Below are positions 24,001-27,000 of a stretch of DNA of 39,499 bases, one piece after another (position 1 is the stretch's first letter; each line of letters begins with the position of its first letter). The DNA is from Planctomycetota bacterium (GTDB lineage Bacteria > Planctomycetota > Planctomycetia > Pirellulales > Pirellulaceae), in contig JAPLNJ010000601.1 in assembly GCA_026692885.1 (NCBI GenBank), positions 1 to 39,499 on the forward strand, written 5' to 3'. The notes under the pieces are model-generated. The model made no database searches and had not been told where the DNA came from. It saw only the letters and a list, made by a program, of their open reading frames with translations. A program made the position numbers and the translations under genes.

Positions 24001-27000
24001 CGCAGGACAAGTCCGTCTTTAACACGAATACAAGCACCCCTGTACCGGGGCCCCTCTTCCTTGACCCCGGCGAAACCGTAGCGGCCTCCGAAACGAAAGA
24101 TCTCGACAGCAGTCCAGGCCGCTGGAAAGTGACCTACGACGGCAATGGCGTGCGGAACGTTACCAGCCTTGATTGGTCCGGAACCCTCAGCCAGGACCCT
24201 GCTTGGGCCTGGACTGGTGTAACCTATCTGGGTGGCGACGGAACCGTCCCGGCGTCGCGAGTCAACGATCCCAACGGCAAAAACGTCTACGTCCCGGCAG
24301 GCTTTGTCGCGACTGGGGCATCGGTCACCAACCAGACACTCGTGGGCAGCAGCGAGAACGTTGTGGTGGGGACGCAGTCGGGGACGTACCATACGCGCTG
24401 GTATGCGATGATCGACGGGAATAGCAACATCGTCGATCGTACGGCGACAAACCGAGGCCCCGATTTCGACACTTTCGACTTGGCCAAGGCGGCAGCGGTG
24501 GCGATGGCGAGCAAAGTGGGCTGGGCGGGAAGTTCCTTCCTGGCGACTCCGCGCACGGCCGAGCAAGTGGCTCAGGTCTTCTACATCAACCATCCCTCGG
24601 AGCAGTCGTGGATCGGCGTGGTGGACGATAAGGGCGGCGGAGAGGCCGTCAGCGACTATTACTACATCCATGGCGACAAGACGCTCACCGCTGCGTTCAA
24701 TGCCAAATGGAAGAGTGGCGAGCCATCCGGCTCCGCTGATGGGCAAGCCGTGGAGACGTATGGCACCAATAGCACCGAGTGGAACGATCAGTCTGTCAGC
24801 GACAATAATCACGCGGTGGTCCAGTTCGAGCCCTATCAGGACCCGACCACGAACATCACGGAACAGTTCAATAATTACCGGTATACGTGGACCTCCCGTA
24901 CGTCTGCGGTCGTTGATCAGCGAATCAAGCTGCAGTACCAGTGGACCAGCAACAGCCAGGACCTGTACGGCAAGCGGGCGCGGTACGAGACCTACGATAC
25001 GCAGGTCAAGGTCGTGCAGCAGAAATCCATCACACTTTGGCAGTCGGTGCCGGTGGTGGAGTCGCAGACCATCCTGACGGGCAATCGTCTTACCGACTCG
25101 GGGACGGGGCTGCCTTTCGGCGGCTTCCAGCAGACGTCGATCTCAGCCGGCAGTGGTGTGAGTATCGATGCTGGCCACCAGGTGACCCTCAAGGCCAAAG
25201 TCCAGGCCCTGGGCGGCGCGCTGACGATCCAGGCCGGAACCGACGTGCTGGTCGATGGATTGGTGCCCAGCGGCACGGTGTCGGGGACTTTGCCCGCGCC
25301 CGCCGAACTGCGGGCAGCCGATCAGATCCTGATCGCTGCGGCAGGTTCGATCAACCTGGGAGCATTTTCCCTGCTGCAAGTCTCGACCGCGACCGGGGTA
25401 GTGCGGCTGAACGCCGGCAACCAGGCCACGGTCAGCGGCACCATCGAGGCCGGGGCGCAGATCGCGATCGGCGCGGTCTCGGCAGTCACACTGGATGGCA
25501 GTCTGACGGCGGGTGACTTAGTGGACGTGTGGGCCGGGCTGGGCACCGCAGGTACCGGCGCTGTGACAGGCACGGCGTATGCCAGCCTGCTGGCGACTCA
25601 CGCGGGCGGTATCGTCCGCTTGACCGCCGGCGCCAGCCACGGCGACGTGACGCTGGCCCTTTCCCGGCTGACCTCCGCCGGACGCGTCGAATTGCTGGCC
25701 CCGGCCGGACTGGTCGCCGACAGCACTGGTTTGCTCACCGCGCCGACGGTCTACGGCCGTGCCCAGTCGGGCTTCACCGGCTGCGTGGCCGGAAACTCGG
25801 TCGATATCCAACTGAGCGGCGCGGGCCACATCGGGCTGACCAGCCAAGCTGGCGTGACACTGACCAACCTCCAGACGGCCGACGGCTACATCACCGTTGA
25901 CGCTGCGGGGTCGATCGACGCGGTCAGTGTCCTCACGCTGGGCGTTACGGCGGGCAACGACATCACCCTGCGCACCTATACGGTCAGCGGTACACCTGCG
26001 AATCTGACCATCGGGGACCTCACGGTGGGCAACCAAGGCGACATCACGCTGATTGTCCAGGGCAACGTGTTGGGGCTGACGGGTACGATCACTGCGGATA
26101 CGCTGACCATCGATTCGCGGAACGTGACGTCCGTCAACACCAACGTCCGCCGCGTGTCGCTCAAGACCCGCATCGTCGGCGATGCGTCCATCGCGCAGCA
26201 GGGCAGTCGGCGTCTGACCGTCGTTAACACGGTGGTCATGGACGGCGCGCTGACCATCACGCACCCGCGGGGCGACGTCGTGCTGGAGAGCGTGACGCTG
26301 GCCAGCAACCGCGACGCGAACGATCTGACAGTCACTGCGGGCGGTGACATCCTGGTCGGCTGGGCCAGCGCCGGACAGTACTTCACCAAGACGGCCGACG
26401 TGCCTGTGCCGCCACTGGGCGTGGCTGCCGGCGTCACGTCGCTGGGCGATGTAATCCTGATCGCTGGCGGGCAGGTCGGCGAAATGGGCGACGATGCGGC
26501 GGTAGATCTGGTGGCCGACGAACTGTCGATCACCGCGCAGACCGGCGTCACCGGCCTGGAGGTGGCTGTCAATAAGCTCCTCAGTGTCGTGACCGCCAAA
26601 GGCTCGCTCGACTTGCACGACTACGACGGCGCAGGCGAAGTGCAACCGGGCCTAATTGTGACCGCCGCCCGCGCGCCGCTGGGTTCTGTGACCATCACGG
26701 CCGAGAACTACTTGGAAGTACAGAAGGTCGTGGCCACTGGCACTGGCGGCACCGCCCGCCTGCGCAGCGTGCTGGGCAACCTGACCGTGGTCAAGCCGGC
26801 TACCGGCTCGGCGATTGACTACACCAGCGGGATCGCGTTGGACGCGGGTGAGGCCCTGCAGTCCTACGCCTTCTTCCAAGCTCCCGACTTGATCGAGTAC
26901 CGGGCCGGGGAATACTACGACTTTGACACGGCCGGCGCGTCCGACGGTGTCCCAGTGACACCTGCGTCGATCACCTCGAAAACCGTGATCCTCGAGTGTC

